A stretch of 64,000 nt of DNA from Caprella mutica (taxonomy: Eukaryota; Arthropoda; Malacostraca; Amphipoda; Caprellidae), in contig CANNZV010001601.1 of NCBI GenBank assembly GCA_947561585.1, positions 160,784 through 224,783 on the forward strand, in the 5' to 3' direction. Positions 23,979 through 35,699 of this stretch are shown here, one piece after another. Position numbers and translations under genes: made by a program. Positions within the stretch are counted from its first letter, which is position 1. Every line of letters starts with the position of its first letter. The notes under the pieces were generated by a model. That model ran no database searches, had not been told where the DNA came from, and was given only the letters and a program-made list of their open reading frames with translations.

Positions 23979-24160
23979 GGTAAGGACAGAGATGGGCGAA
24001 AAGTACATCGAAAGTACTTAAGTACTAAGTAGAAGTACTCGTAAATCAATGTACTTGAAGTAGTTGCCCAAGTATTCAAATTAAAAAGTACTTTCAAAGT
24101 ACATGTACCAAGTACTTTTTAAAGTACTTAGAAGTACCAAGTACATTTACTATACAATTT
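23979..24160. repeat. hAT-like element end with AAGTACTT clusters
   Basis: The sequence begins CAGAGATGGGCGAAAAGTAC, a form seen at the ends of hAT-type elements, and is followed by at least ten copies of the palindromic words AAGTACTT, AGTACT and variants up to about 24,150. The opposite end was not found, so this is probably a solitary end. Confidence 0.5.
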
Positions 24161-24493
24161 AAAAAATAAAAAATAATAATTTATACTGTTAACTCTGATG
24201 GTAAGTACATCTTCTGACAAAGACAAATATTTAGTAAAAAATGGGTGAATTTTAAAGGTTATACATTACATTGAACAGCTGTTTGAACAGTTGTTGTGAT
24301 AAAATGAGATTATGAGAATAATTTTGTAATAATAATTCATAAGACTCTTCAAAATTGAACACTGAACAGGCTTCAAAAATATTCACATTAACTTTAATTC
24401 AATTTATAATTCAATAATTTTGGCATGTCTAAAATACCTACATTCTTATTTTCTATTGTTTCTTCATCTTGAATAGCTACATTCTTATTTTCT

Positions 24494-24767
24494 ATTGGCT
24501 ACATCCTAACTCATTCACTTCACAGGATTTCACTGTATAGAGGTACTAAAACTAGGGAATTTGTTGCTCTCATTACCTATCTCAGAACCGAAAATGATAG
24601 TAGTTTAAGAATAATAGCATTTATTCATGAAAAGAATATGCTCTATTAAAAAATATTTATTTTTCATAACGAGAATATTTTTTCATGTAAGGAATATTCT
24701 TTATTTTAAATATGCTCAAAACTATATTTTTTATACAAAACGCATTTTGTCACAACCCTAGTTATTA
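24494..24767. repeat. Two further transposon ends
   Basis: GGCTACATCCTAACTCATTC (24,494 onward, to about 24,545 with TATAGAGG) is a second copy of the right tip of the outer element at 53,980-54,650. At 24,755-24,767 TTGTCACAACCCTA matches the right end of the hAT-like element at 19,055-20,241 and is preceded by AAGAATAT/ATATTTT-rich subterminal words. Neither has a matching left end nearby. Confidence 0.55.
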
Positions 24768-24774
24768 CAGTAGC

Positions 24775-26339
24775 AAGGGTCTTTAATTAAGTTAATACAG
24801 TAAACTCTGGAAAAAATAGCAATTAATATAATGGTCTTGGGGCCCAATTGTCGGCCACGATTTATATATTATGAGGATGTATGTCCCTTTGAATTTAAGT
24901 GATTTTGGAGTAACTTCAACCACAGATTTGCCCAGACTTTGGAGGTACCAGTCAGACTGAAGGCTTTGGTTGTTTGCATTTGATGAAATATTCGATAAGT
25001 AAATTATATTTTCAATTATTTATGAACTATTATTCAGGTATTTCTACATATCTATATATAGTTCAATCAAATTCCCCTTTCATTATAAACAAAATGTATT
25101 TCTATTTGTTTCTGTGTATACCAATTTACAATGGATGAAAAAATTTGAAAATAAATTCAAGGATAATAGACACGAGATTAAGTATCTTATTTATTTTAGA
25201 TAAATATATGACATTTATTTGGGATAAGAGGTCTATGATCTGATCACATTTCTCCTCATTTTCACATATATTGAAAACATTCACATCATTTTGAAATACC
25301 GACATTTAGGGTCAAGATTCAATTGCCAGGTCTTTACATACGATTTTGTTCACATTATTTACAAACCTCTAAATGAAAAGTAACGGTAATTGAGAGTTGA
25401 CCCTAGTCGTGTCTCAGTCACAGTGGTTTTACACAACACTCATTACACTTTTCAGGGCATAGAGAGAAATACCATTAAAATGAAAAATAGTTCACAAGAA
25501 CACCTCTAGTGGAAATATGACACAAAATGATATGAAGAATAAAGATACGTGAAGAAGATAAAATAAAATTCCAAGCAAACCAATTGAGTTTAATGTAACT
25601 GTAACATAGCGAAAATATAAGTTAAGATTTGAAAAATTAATATTTATGAATGAAAATAATTTGAACAGTAATTGCGTTCGAAATAGCTAAGTTCTAAATT
25701 CGAAATTAATGTGAACTACCTATTGCATCCTCCCTTATTGAAGGAGGTTACGTTACAAACTAAGTCTACCTCATACGAATGTTCCGCCTCCACAATTATT
25801 TATTATACGATAAATAAATAAATGAATAAGAAATAACACCAATTTCTAGATTTAAATTTTAGAGAAAAAAACCATCGAAACTCTTGAAAATTCAATTCAC
25901 TAATCCTTTGGCATACTAATATGTACTAAGTGCAGAAATTAATATGATTTTCGATAAAAGCCTGAGAGGATAACAACCATCAGCAGAAAATTTAAGAGCT
26001 CAAATTTTAATTAATTGCAATTATACAAAGACATTCAGTTTGCTGAGGTTTACAAGACTTTTTTTTATTGGGAGAATCATAAATGATGAAATTATGAATG
26101 GAATTCTGTACAAAATGAACAATGAGTAGAGATTACAAACACGTTTTTGAAACTTTTAATTTACAAAATGTTAACAAAGTCAGTGAATTTAAGTTAATTC
26201 CTATCATCGCGTGCATTTTATAATGATTTCGCTTCTTTGATCAATGGTGAAGTTGAATGGACAACTTTTTAGTGTTTTTTAGCATTATCAGGTAACTTCT
26301 CATTTATCGACCTTCCTTAGTACTCAGAAACTGGAGTTT
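24775..26339. other. Intergenic AT-rich DNA
   Basis: No convincing ORF, array or paired terminus was found in this stretch. Confidence 0.5.
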
Positions 26340-26341
26340 TA

Positions 26342-26824
26342 CAGGGGTTGGACAAAAAACTTGGAACATCTTGCAGTTCATTCGTGGAATTTAGATATGT
26401 GCAATGTGCATCTCTCGACCAACTGTAGTTTTCGTGGAAAGTGGGTTTTATTGGTTTTCATTGAGTTCTGCAGTAATTTTAGAAGCCATGGCCTCGCAAT
26501 ATGCGTTAACAATTCAATTTGGAGTCCGACTGTCGGCCATACCTGTGCTTTGCTGAGGACGTTTTTCCGTCTCTTTCTAAAGAATGCATTACTTTTGAGA
26601 CAGTAGCTCTTGAAACGCCACCAGAACCAACAATTTTGCATATTTTAAAGTTAGAGAGATCTCTATTCATATGAGGATTTAACCAATGATTATAATTATA
26701 TATGTATGTAAAATAGCTATTTTTAATGATCAATTAATCATTATACATATTAAACAAACAAACATTAAATTAAGTGAAGTTTCGCAAAAATGTTAGATGT
26801 TTCCTTTTTTTGCATCATCCCCTG
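26342..26824 (-). mobile_element. Tc1-like deletion derivative (483 bp)
   Basis: The ends CAGGGGTTGGACAAAAA (26,342) and its diverged inverse at 26,808-26,824 are flanked by TA. On the - strand from about 26,640 the translation KICKIVGSGGVSRATVSKVM then GKTSSAKHRYGR is the N-terminal helix-turn-helix of a Tc1 transposase. A stop follows, and shifted frames still show ITAELNEN- and TTVGREMHI-like residues before the left end. The DDE catalytic domain is entirely absent, so this copy can move only in trans, if at all. Confidence 0.82.
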
Positions 26825-26829
26825 TATTT

Positions 26830-27465
26830 TTTAACAGATTTTTCTTCCTAGCACACGAGTAGGTGAAATCTAATTGATGATAGTTCACAAAGATGCAGAA
26901 AATATTCTAATCAATTTTTATTCATCAACGCTTGAAAACTATCATCGTGAACGATAAATGCCTTCATTTTATTTAATCGGCAACGATATTCACAAATATT
27001 CCGAAAGAGTTACATTCCAAAACATAAAATTTAAAACTTTCGTACCATTACCTTTATATTTTTTTTTACATGAAACAACCTTAAACATATTTAAATAATA
27101 TATCTTTTAACATTTCTAAAATCAATATATTTCTTTACAACTTTATGTCAACAATATTGAAAGTTTCGATTTCAAGTCCTTAATTGTATAGTAATAGAAA
27201 ATCCTTTTGACAGAATAGAAATGCTATTTATATAAAAAGAGTAGTTTTGATAAATAGATTCAATGTACAAATCGAGTTCATTATTTACAGGTTAAATTAA
27301 TGTTAAAATCTGTATTAACGAAATTGAATTACTTTCTGGTATTATTAAAGGGAAAAATTATTAGTGGTTTATTTGCAATTAGGCAAAGAGCTAAAAGAAT
27401 ATTGATCAAGTAGATTACTTATAATTTGTGTCATAAGTTCAATTAACAAATTATATACACTTATA
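26830..27465. other. Intergenic AT-rich DNA
   Basis: Nothing recognisable beyond AT-rich low-complexity sequence. Confidence 0.5.
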
Positions 27466-27467
27466 TT

Positions 27468-27580
27468 ATTAATTTTGGGGCAAATCCTACTTCATCGTTT
27501 ATGTCACAATACCGATTATATATTGATCGGTGATGTGACATAAACGATAATGCAGAACTCGCCTAAGATTCAAAATTAGT
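27468..27580. ncRNA. Candidate hairpin RNA / microRNA-precursor-like fold
   Basis: The 23 bases at 27,494-27,516 pair with 27,526-27,548 with about three internal mismatches and a 9-nt loop (tatatattg). Weaker pairing continues outward (27,468-27,490 with 27,552-27,578, including attttg/caaaat). The size of about 110 nt, the bulged stem and the 22-23 nt arms are what a microRNA precursor would show, but a small foldback transposon would look similar. There is no expression evidence in the sequence. Confidence 0.35.
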
Positions 27581-27584
27581 AACT

Positions 27585-28030
27585 TTTAAATATCTTAAAT
27601 AATTGAGAATTTTCTCTGAAATATCACTGTGGTAGCAGGGTTTTACTTTATGTTGAATTATTTAAGTTACTTTATCTGCATTATTGAGCACGTTTGATTG
27701 TTCATTTTTCTGGTGAAGGTCAATTGTATTAATATTTTATTCTATCAAAAGAATATCATATTAATTAGCTTAGTTATCTGTATTAATTCAATTTCCATAA
27801 ACTCTTGATAAAAAATGGTCATTATTCCAATATTATTTCTATAATTTGAAATTTCTATTACTTCTAAAATAAATGTCATAGGCTGAGATATATACTCTAT
27901 ATCAGATAATACTAAAAGTACATACCTTTATGATATTAAATGCATTGAAAGGAAATTCAGAACCCTTATTAAGAAATTATTATTTAAATTATTCATTAAA
28001 TATATTCCTGATAAATTATAATTGGATATT
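27585..28030. other. Intergenic AT-rich DNA
   Basis: No feature could be supported here. Confidence 0.5.
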
Positions 28031-28032
28031 GT

Positions 28033-28203
28033 AACCCTTTCGCTCCTACTTTCATATACTGCATACAAAGTAGAGTAACCAAATTCATTAAATATCTAAA
28101 TGCACATTTTTCTCATCCTAAATCATTTTAATTGCGAAAAAATGACTTCATTGATTTAAAAGATTATGGGACGAATATATCCCATTAGAAGCGAAAGAGT
28201 TAT
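28033..28203. mobile_element. Small inverted-repeat element (about 170 bp)
   Basis: AACCCTTTCGCTCCTA at the left matches the inverse of TTAGAAGCGAAAGAGTT at the right. No coding content. The CCCTTTCG start is reminiscent of piggyBac-type ends, but no TTAA duplication is evident, so the family is open. Confidence 0.5.
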
Positions 28204-28867
28204 CGATATCACGAATATGCAAAACAAGTTTATTATTAAAGTTCAAATCTCAAAGTTTATGGTTAACAATCAATATATGCAAATAGAGAAACTCCCTGTA
28301 TAACATCTCATATATCTGTGTAGATTCTTCAAATAAAAACAAAGAAGATCTGACCCTTTGAAACACATTCACAGTGCACCACTAAAAACAAATTCTCAGA
28401 AACGATCCATATTCCCTCGGCCGATGAAAGTAAAAAACTTCTGTAAGAGGAAGTGAAGTGCCTGATGCCTTCTCAAAGAGCAGAACAACCAACGTTAGTT
28501 CAACTTAACGTCCAACTTTATGAGGAGTAAAGTTGTTCAATCAAATAAAGAGTTTGCAATGGTGAAACTTCTGAGGCTAGATATATGGTACAGAAATTCT
28601 TCGTCTATTGTGAAAAATACCTATAGCTAAACACCGATTTGACACTTAATGGAATAAGGAAGATTCTGACTGAAGGAACTGTCTATTTTATACCAGTTAC
28701 AGATGGCTTCTATTATCATCTATTTATAAAGGAGTAAACTAAAAGCTATAAAGAAATAGAATAAACTACTTTGATCCTTTTTTTCACTATAGTTATCATA
28801 CTTATTAAAAATACTATTAAGAAATAACTAAAACAATATTTGCTCTCATTAATAAGTTATAAAATTT

Positions 28868-29522
28868 TGTTACCAGGAGTTTGACTTCCGGTAACTTGAC
28901 TTGGGGACCTGGTAATTTGACTCCCTGGTAATTAGACCCTCTGGTAAGTTGACCAATCGTTATTTGATTCTTAGATGATGCATTAGTAAATAAAAATGCG
29001 CCACTGAAGTGTAAATATTATGTAACCGTGTCATAAGATTCTAGGATAAATTCATTAATATCGAAATACATTCTTCTGGACTGCGGCATTTTTATTACTA
29101 GAACATTCGTCAGTATTTAAATCGATTTTGACCTTTTCGAGACTTTGACCTTCGACCCGATCGCTCCTAAAATATAATCAAATGGTTCCTGCATAACGAC
29201 CAATCGTCCCACCAAATTTCAGGAAATTTAGTAGATTATATTTTTGAGTTATGCAAATAACAAGATTATGTTCACAAATGAAAAAATAAATAAATATTGC
29301 CGACCAAAACACTATTTTGCTAAGATTATGATTAAATGTAATTGTTATTGTCATTTGTTTTTGCTCTTGAATGAACACTATGTTTTTTTAATAATGACTA
29401 GAATTTGTACTTTTTACTGTAGAATATACGCTTTATATTTTATTTTTATACACTGGGGGTAAAATTACCAGGGAGTTAAATTACCGGGGGTCCAATAATC
29501 GGAGGTCAAATTACCTAGTGCC
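28868..29522. mobile_element. Foldback-array element 3 (655 bp)
   Basis: The left array (28,870-28,951) has units GGTAACTTGACTTGGGGA, CTGGTAATTTGACTCC and CTGGTAATTAGACCC. The right array (29,458-29,520) has the inverse, GGGGGTAAAATTACC, AGGGAGTTAAATTACC and GGAGGTCAAATTACC, and ends CCTAGTGCC. ATAAAATTT flanks both sides (28,859-28,867; 29,523-29,531). A SINE-like repeat lies inside (29,105-29,300). No transposase frame. Confidence 0.7.
29105..29300 (+). repeat. SINE-like dispersed repeat, copy 1 (partial)
   Basis: Shares the body of the family best seen at 59,678-60,283: GACCTTCGACCCGATCGCTC, CCAATCGTCCCACCAAATTT, then TTTGAGTTATGCAAATAACA and a short AAATAAATA tail. The 5' head is missing. 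It sits inside foldback-array element 3. Confidence 0.65.
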
Positions 29523-29709
29523 ATAAAATTTGTATAGATATAATTTTAGGAATATTGAAGACAATTCATTTTAATTCCTTGATCATATCCATGTTGTTTT
29601 AATTTAAAATAAAATAGTTGTTCATTACATTATTCAGAACCTCTAGAATATTTGAAACACTTATTTCAGTCTTTTGTGAGTCAGATAAACATATAGCAAG
29701 AAATGGTAT

Positions 29710-29715
29710 TTTATT
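29710..29715 (-). terminator. Candidate poly(A) signal of the membrane-protein gene
   Basis: TTTATT on + is AATAAA on -, about 317 nt after the stop at 30,032. AT-rich DNA makes such hexamers common, so this is only a candidate. Confidence 0.35.
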
Positions 29716-30031
29716 TCATATGAGAACAATAAGTAAGAGTTACGTGCGTAACGTTCAATAGATTTTTTATTCACATAATTAGTTCAACTTATTTCAACGC
29801 CTCATTTCACTATCTTTTCCATGTATAAAACTAGGTCTACTAAGATCGAGCTCTATGAAGTTACTATGAAGATGCTACTCACAAACATACTCTAAGTTTC
29901 TCTATTCACTAGAAGTATTCATTGCTTATCACTTATCATGTCTTATCGACAGTGCTTGACAGTTAGAAAACAAGAAGAATTACATACAAGATTTGGCCTC
30001 GAGCTGAATTTCCTATAAACAAAATATCTGA

Positions 30032-33000
30032 CTAGCATGGAGTCTCGTGAGAATCATTAGATTCTGTAGCTTCGTTAGGATCAGGCACATCAATACTGAT
30101 AGGAGTCATAAGAGAGTAACTCCGTTGTCTCCCAACCTTTCTATCGTCATTGCCATTCTCTAGCTCTTCTTCTTTCTGACGTCTTCCTCTTCTTACATCA
30201 GAGAGGGTTATTCTTGAAGGTGAGGGTGATTTCATCACGGGAGGAATGTAACTACGGACACTAGAGTACAAAGGTGAAGGCGGAGGAGGAATTGGAGAGC
30301 TGGGTAAGTACATCATTGAGTTCGGAGAAGGCGACATTGGGTAAGGGAAGGCAGTTAGAGAGGCAGGAGACGGTGGAACCGTCAGAGGAGAGGAAGGCTC
30401 AAGTGGAGTGCTAGACGTTGAAGACAAAGGAGAAGAATCTCTATAGCCTGGAGGTGGTTTAATAGTTTCATCAATTATAGATAGATTGGCGTTTGTTTCT
30501 TCTTCTTCTAAGTATGTTGGTAACATCATGCAAGGCTGTGTATAATCTCGAGCAAACTGACGCCGCAGTACACCTCTGCCATTTTTCCCATTGCCACTAG
30601 CTGATGTTCTTTCAAGTGGTCTCTTTGGTTTAGGAGATGGAGGAGGAGTAGGTGATGATGAAGGAGTAGATGCCCTTGATACATCTTGTGAAGGACAATC
30701 CATACTCAGTTGGGGTACCATCAAATGAAATGACACTGATTCACTTGCTTCGTCTGTAGAAGATGTTGAGCCGCTAGAATTTTTTCTTGCTCGAGTTTCA
30801 CTGTCACATCTCTTCATAGCATTGCTAGCACTATCTGCACGTTTCATTGGTGAAGATCGTACTTTCACTTTCAAACTATTGTTTCTGCTACCTCCATTAG
30901 TAGATGCACTCAATGTTCTTCTTAAATTTGGCACAGTAAATGAAACCATATGTGGATCCTCTTCTATACTATTGACAGCTTTGAGGCTAGATTTAGAACC
31001 TTGCTCCTTTAAAGATGCGTTCATTGATAATTTTTCGCAAGAGCCACTAAGGTCTGGAGTAACTGATAAATTCAGTAAATTAGGGTTAAAAGATGAGTTC
31101 TTGGGTCGAACACTTAATGTTGCGTGTGGAGCAGATTGGTTGCTAACAACTTTGTGTGCGTCACTCTTCTCGTGACTATTTGAGATTAATTCTGATGCCA
31201 GGGACTCTGAGCCGAACGATTGTCTTGAGAGGGACAGCATGGAGGGGACTGTTCCTCGATCGAAGGAACTGGTATGGTCTGAGACACTTCGCATGGAGCT
31301 ACAAGGAGATATATTTGGAGTCGGTTGTATTACATTGATGTCAATGGTTTGAAGCCATTCAGCAGTAGCATGATTACTATTCCAATCCATACCTCCTAAC
31401 TGTAATATTGGTCTGGATTTAGCAGTTGACGCTCCTGTTCGTGGATCTGCAGCAGACGAAAGGACGACGCTGTTGAATTCTACTGAAGTACTTGGAATTT
31501 GTTGATGAATTCCTGGAACTCTCAAAAACTCAGATCGACTCTGAAAATACAGAAAACTTTTACTATTCAAGAGTACTCTTGTCGAAAAGACACATCCAGC
31601 GGATAATCGACGTTCTTTTATACAAATATCAAAGTTAGTTGTTTTCTTCTATAAATTACTACTTATTATACAGAAAAGAAGAGTGCAGAAAAGAAATCAT
31701 GCATAACTAGCTATTGGTAAAAATTGTATGTATTACTTGGCAAATAGTGTTGAACATTTTATGATTTACTAACTATTTAAATTAATTTTAAAACAGGAAA
31801 GGAAGCACTTGAAACTGCTGACTAGAATAATTTAACTTACACATTGATTATTGTTATTAGAATAACGACTCTCTTTCAGCTAGGTAATTCGAATGAGAAA
31901 ATAAATGAAAGGAAGTATTTTGTTATCCAATTGCTACACAGCCTGCAAAAGCAAAATAACACACATAGTTAGATAGATATACTCTCTACAATCGAAAAAA
32001 ACAAACCTGAGATGAAGTACCTTCTTCCATGTCGTAAGAACTCATTCTGGACCAGTTCATGGCCATGACACTACCAGGCAGACTCTTTACTCTGAAGGAG
32101 GTGGCCAAGGAGGAGTAGCTACCTACTGACTCCTGTCTTGGCAGAGGAGCTGACCCCATTCTGACGTCTTTGTCGTAACAACGTCCCATAACACCTCGGT
32201 TTAGTCCAATCTCATTCCTGAAATTTGAAATGATATAAGCGAAATTGCTGTTCGAGATATCATATTAGTTTCTGTTGCATAAAAAATCCTAAAATCCTGG
32301 TATTTTTACTTTAGCTGAAATAAGAACGACATCTATAGCGATACAGCTGACTTTCTATCCATTTCAAAAAACTCTATTTTCTCAGCGGATTCATTATATT
32401 ATGATGTATATTTAGTTACTAGAATGTGACTAGATAATGTATGTCAATTAGTTAATGTTATATAATGAAGTAGGAGAAGATTATCTGAGGCCTTTAAATA
32501 GGACTGGTATATCAAATTATTTATTTCTCTTGAGTAATCTCGCTCGTTGAAATACGAACATGTATCACAAAAGAAATACATGTTATTAATAGTTTGGCTA
32601 CCGGTATATTCCACCCCGGTAAATTCCACCCCGGTATATTCCACCCCATTTTACAGGTTAGGTTAGGATAGTTATTAATATTAGTCATTTATTAGTATTA
32701 TATATAATACTAGATAACTTGCATTTTCGCTGCATCAAATTAAACCTTTTGCTGGCTAATCACAAGCTGTACATTTTTCACAACACATGTAACAGAACAG
32801 CAGAAAGAAAGGTTGTGTGAACGCTCTTTATCAGTTGAGGTTTTTAGATTTTCAATCTCAAGCTGATTTTCTTCCCTATCGCCAACACAAAAGTGATGTT
32901 AATTGTAAGATGAGGTCATATAGTACTTCCTGTTATATTTATTTCATTTTGAATTTGGTATTTTAACTTTTTGTAGAAGTGGTAGTTTTTGAACGAAGGC

Positions 33001-34923
33001 TTTTTTCTACGTTTTTTTTTAACCAGGAGGTTTTCGATAGAGAGGTGAGGATTATTGTACAGGGTTTTAAGACTGGAAGGTTATTGCCTTTTTTACATTG
33101 AGAGATTTTGACCACGGGGAATTTTGTCCTAGAATCCAAAACAACAACTTATAAGCAAAGAGCGAAAACATTGAATGGGTTGTCTCTGCCAGTCTATCCC
33201 TTCCACACCTCATCCAACCATTGTTGTAAGAGCACATGTGCAGTTTCATGTTAAAAAGGAATTAATATTAACTTGTTCAACACGTAAACTTTGAAATAAA
33301 CTACCATATTAAGAATATTTTTAATTCTAATAGAATAAAATTTAAATTGACTAAATATTGTCCGAATGTCTCAGGATATTGTCCGAGTTATTTTTTTATC
33401 GGTACGAATTATTTAACAAATGACAATCTAAAAATGAAATCTTTGAGTTTTTATTGTCACCCAAATGAGCATTGTCACAGGGGTGGAATTTACCGGGGTG
33501 GAATATACCTGGGGTGGAATATACCGGGGTGGAATATACCGGGGTGGAATATACCTAGAACCAATAGTTTAAATTAAATTAAATCAGTGCATTATATTTA
33601 ATGCAATTAAGATGTCAAATGAGCAGTCTGAATATAATTCCACTGAAAAAATAATTGTATTTAACATCAAACATTTTTTACTGATTTACATAGCAATAGT
33701 TTGGTCTAATTCAATAAACTGAACAATATTATGAACCCAACAAGCTTTTCAGATTCATACCAAGTAGTGATCAGATGATAAAGTGAGATAATTAGATTAT
33801 AGGCAGAATCCTGAAAAATACGAGTCTCGATTAGCTCATTAAATTGCTAATAACTTGGTCCAGGAGATTATATAGCTATAGAGACTCTACTCCTCGCTAT
33901 GCAATATTTTAACATAGTTTTCATCCTTCATTAGGTTTATTGAATCATTCTCTTGCTTGAATCATTCTCTTGCTTGAATCATTCTCTTGCTTGAATCATT
34001 CTCTTGCTTGAATCATTCTCTTGCTTGAATCATTCTCTTGCTTGAATCATTCTCTTGCTTGAATCATTCTCTTGCTTTAATCATTCTCTTGCTTGAATCA
34101 TTCTCTTGCTTGAATCATTCTCTTGCTTGAATCATTCTCTTGCTTGAATCATTCTCTTGCTTGAATCATTCTCTTGCTTGAATCATTCTCTTGCTTCTTG
34201 TTACAATGAATCAGTTCCACACGCGAACATTTATTGAGAAACTTAATCGACATACTCCTTGCTAGTAATAATATAGTAGTCGTTCATATAGATGAATTTA
34301 TGTACTATTATAAGAAGTAATAGAGTATCTGTAATGATTCTAGTATTTTCAGAAAATACAGCATAATTTTCTTTTGCATTTCTAATTGCAAGTGTATCAC
34401 AGTAACTTATGTTACACATTTGAATGTTGTCATAAATTAATTATTGTAATGAATTTGAGTGACAAAAACACTGCGTGAAAATTGTGATTTACTTAATCAA
34501 TATTAAAAAGAATTTCCTGGCATATATAGTACCTACCTAAAATTCAGATGCAATAAAAACTAGTTGAATTGATTTTTGCAAACCAGCGATCACATGATAC
34601 ATAGTGTAAGAGTTCACCTACCTAGCTGTTTCTGTGCACTAAGAGTTCACCTACCTAGCTGTTTCTGTGCACTAAGAGTTCACCTACCTAGCTGTTTCTG
34701 TGCACTAAGAGTTCACATACCTAGCTGTCTCTGTGCACCAGTAGTCACAGTAGTCAAGAGGTCGATCCTGCATATCCTCCAACACCGGATAGATGTCGAA
34801 TGTGTCCGGTGTCTTCTTGCCCCTACTCTTGTAGACAATGATTGAGACCGTGAAGAGGAAGAAGAGCGCCAGTGTGATCGCTGTGCGTACACCTGTCCAT
34901 ACATCGTACGTCGCGTAAAATTC
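30032..34923 (-). CDS. Single-pass membrane protein with long Ser/Pro-rich tail (3' exons, partial)
   Basis: Three - strand exons join in frame: 34923-34721, 32217-32007, 31540-30032 (1,923 nt, 640 residues plus TAG). Introns are GT..AG. The first visible exon has FYATYDVWTGVR, then a hydrophobic helix (TAITLALFFLFTVSIIVY) and a basic stop-transfer KSRGKK, then DYCDYWC. The N-terminus is therefore probably outside and the rest cytoplasmic. The second exon encodes PRQESVGSYSSLATSFRVKS. The last exon encodes about 500 residues rich in Ser and Pro, with PSSSPTPPPSPKPKRP, many S/T-P sites, LPTYLEEEE and a basic RRGRRQK then RQRSYSLMTPISIDVPDP near the end. I do not recognise the family. The tail looks disordered and phosphorylatable (inference). 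The 5' exons and start are not found above 34,923. The donor of the first exon lies at the edge of a 33-bp tandem array. Confidence 0.8.
32596..33562. mobile_element. Foldback-array element 4 (967 bp)
   Basis: Lies in the intron between 34,720 and 32,218. The left array has three 15-bp units, GGTATATTCCACCCC / GGTAAATTCCACCCC. The right array has five inverse units, GGGGTGGAATTTACC and GGGGTGGAATATACC. The outer tips are GGCTACCGG and, inversely, GGTTCTAGG. A perfect 8-bp duplication AATAGTTT flanks it (32,588-32,595; 33,563-33,570). The interior is AT-rich with no transposase. At 33,000-33,136 there is a second set of decayed G-rich units ending in GTCCTAGAATC, the tip sequence of elements 1 and 2, suggesting a mosaic or nested history. 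Confidence 0.8.
33942..34198. repeat. 17-bp minisatellite, about 15 copies
   Basis: Unit cttgaatcattctcttg repeated almost perfectly (one T-for-G change near 34,077). It lies inside the large intron of the membrane-protein gene. On the transcribed strand the unit is purine-rich (AAGCAAGAGAATGATTC). Confidence 0.92.
34609..34740 (-). repeat. 33-bp tandem array spanning an exon-intron junction
   Basis: Four units of 33 bp. On the - strand each contains GTGCACAGA, ACAGCTAG and a GTAGGT or GTATGT donor followed by GAACTCTTAG. The first unit in transcription order (34,740-34,709) overlaps the true 3' end of the exon, whose donor is GTATGT at 34,720. The other three are intronic copies of the last exon bases plus donor. 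Confidence 0.88.
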
Positions 34924-35690
34924 CTGAGAACAAAAATTAAAATACTGAAATATTTTCACGTTTATTCAATAAAATGAAATAGCGGATTAGAAAGTCGGTC
35001 ATTTGTTTTCATGGTAACAAAGTTCTTGATGGAAGAACAATCCTTGCATTTAACAGATAATATTTTAGCATTCAAAGAAAGGTATTTAATTTTTTGTCAC
35101 ATTTCGTTACAACGTTTATTTTGAGCAAGACAATATTTTTCACACCTACGATGAGGATGTAAGTAACACAATCGCTAAAGAAACAAAGAAAGGCAAGTGT
35201 TCTTATACGAGGCTTTGCGAGAAATTATACTCCAATTTCATATATGAGATTTAAATTTATCCATTTAATCAGTTTGAAATTGAATACTTCTTTACATCAT
35301 ATGGGAAGGATATTATTATGACTTAATGTCTTTCATAAGAATAACTCTGAATCTTCACAATATTAATTACTATTTTGAATTGCATCCCATACAATATACA
35401 TGTTCAATGGGCTCTTCACTCAGAATCTTCAAGAATCTTCCCATTGCGACTTCATCATTTTCTCAGTACTCTCGAGCTGAATTATTCAAAGAAGTTTTCC
35501 CAGCTGCATAAATATTTCACATTCTATCTCTACTCTTGACATGAGTGAGAGTACTGTAACAGAAACATTCCTGATCTGAAGATGTCAAGCGGGGAATACT
35601 TTTCAGTGAGTTATGAGAGTTTGGAACACAAGAAGACTCTGTCTAGAGACGAAATCTGGTGTAGTTATTCGAATTCACGAATTTGTTGTA
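34924..35690. other. Upstream intron or intergenic DNA
   Basis: Begins with the acceptor tttgttctcag (- strand) of the first visible membrane-protein exon. The remainder is AT-rich. I searched for a preceding exon and could not support one. Confidence 0.45.
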
Positions 35691-35699
35691 ATTTCAGTT

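Noticed and set aside
30822..31338. Two + strand ORFs of 117 and 60 codons
   Set aside because: Antisense to the well-supported large last exon of the membrane-protein gene.
33942..34198. Possible CRISPR or regulatory array
   Set aside because: 17-bp direct repeats with no spacers; an ordinary intronic minisatellite.
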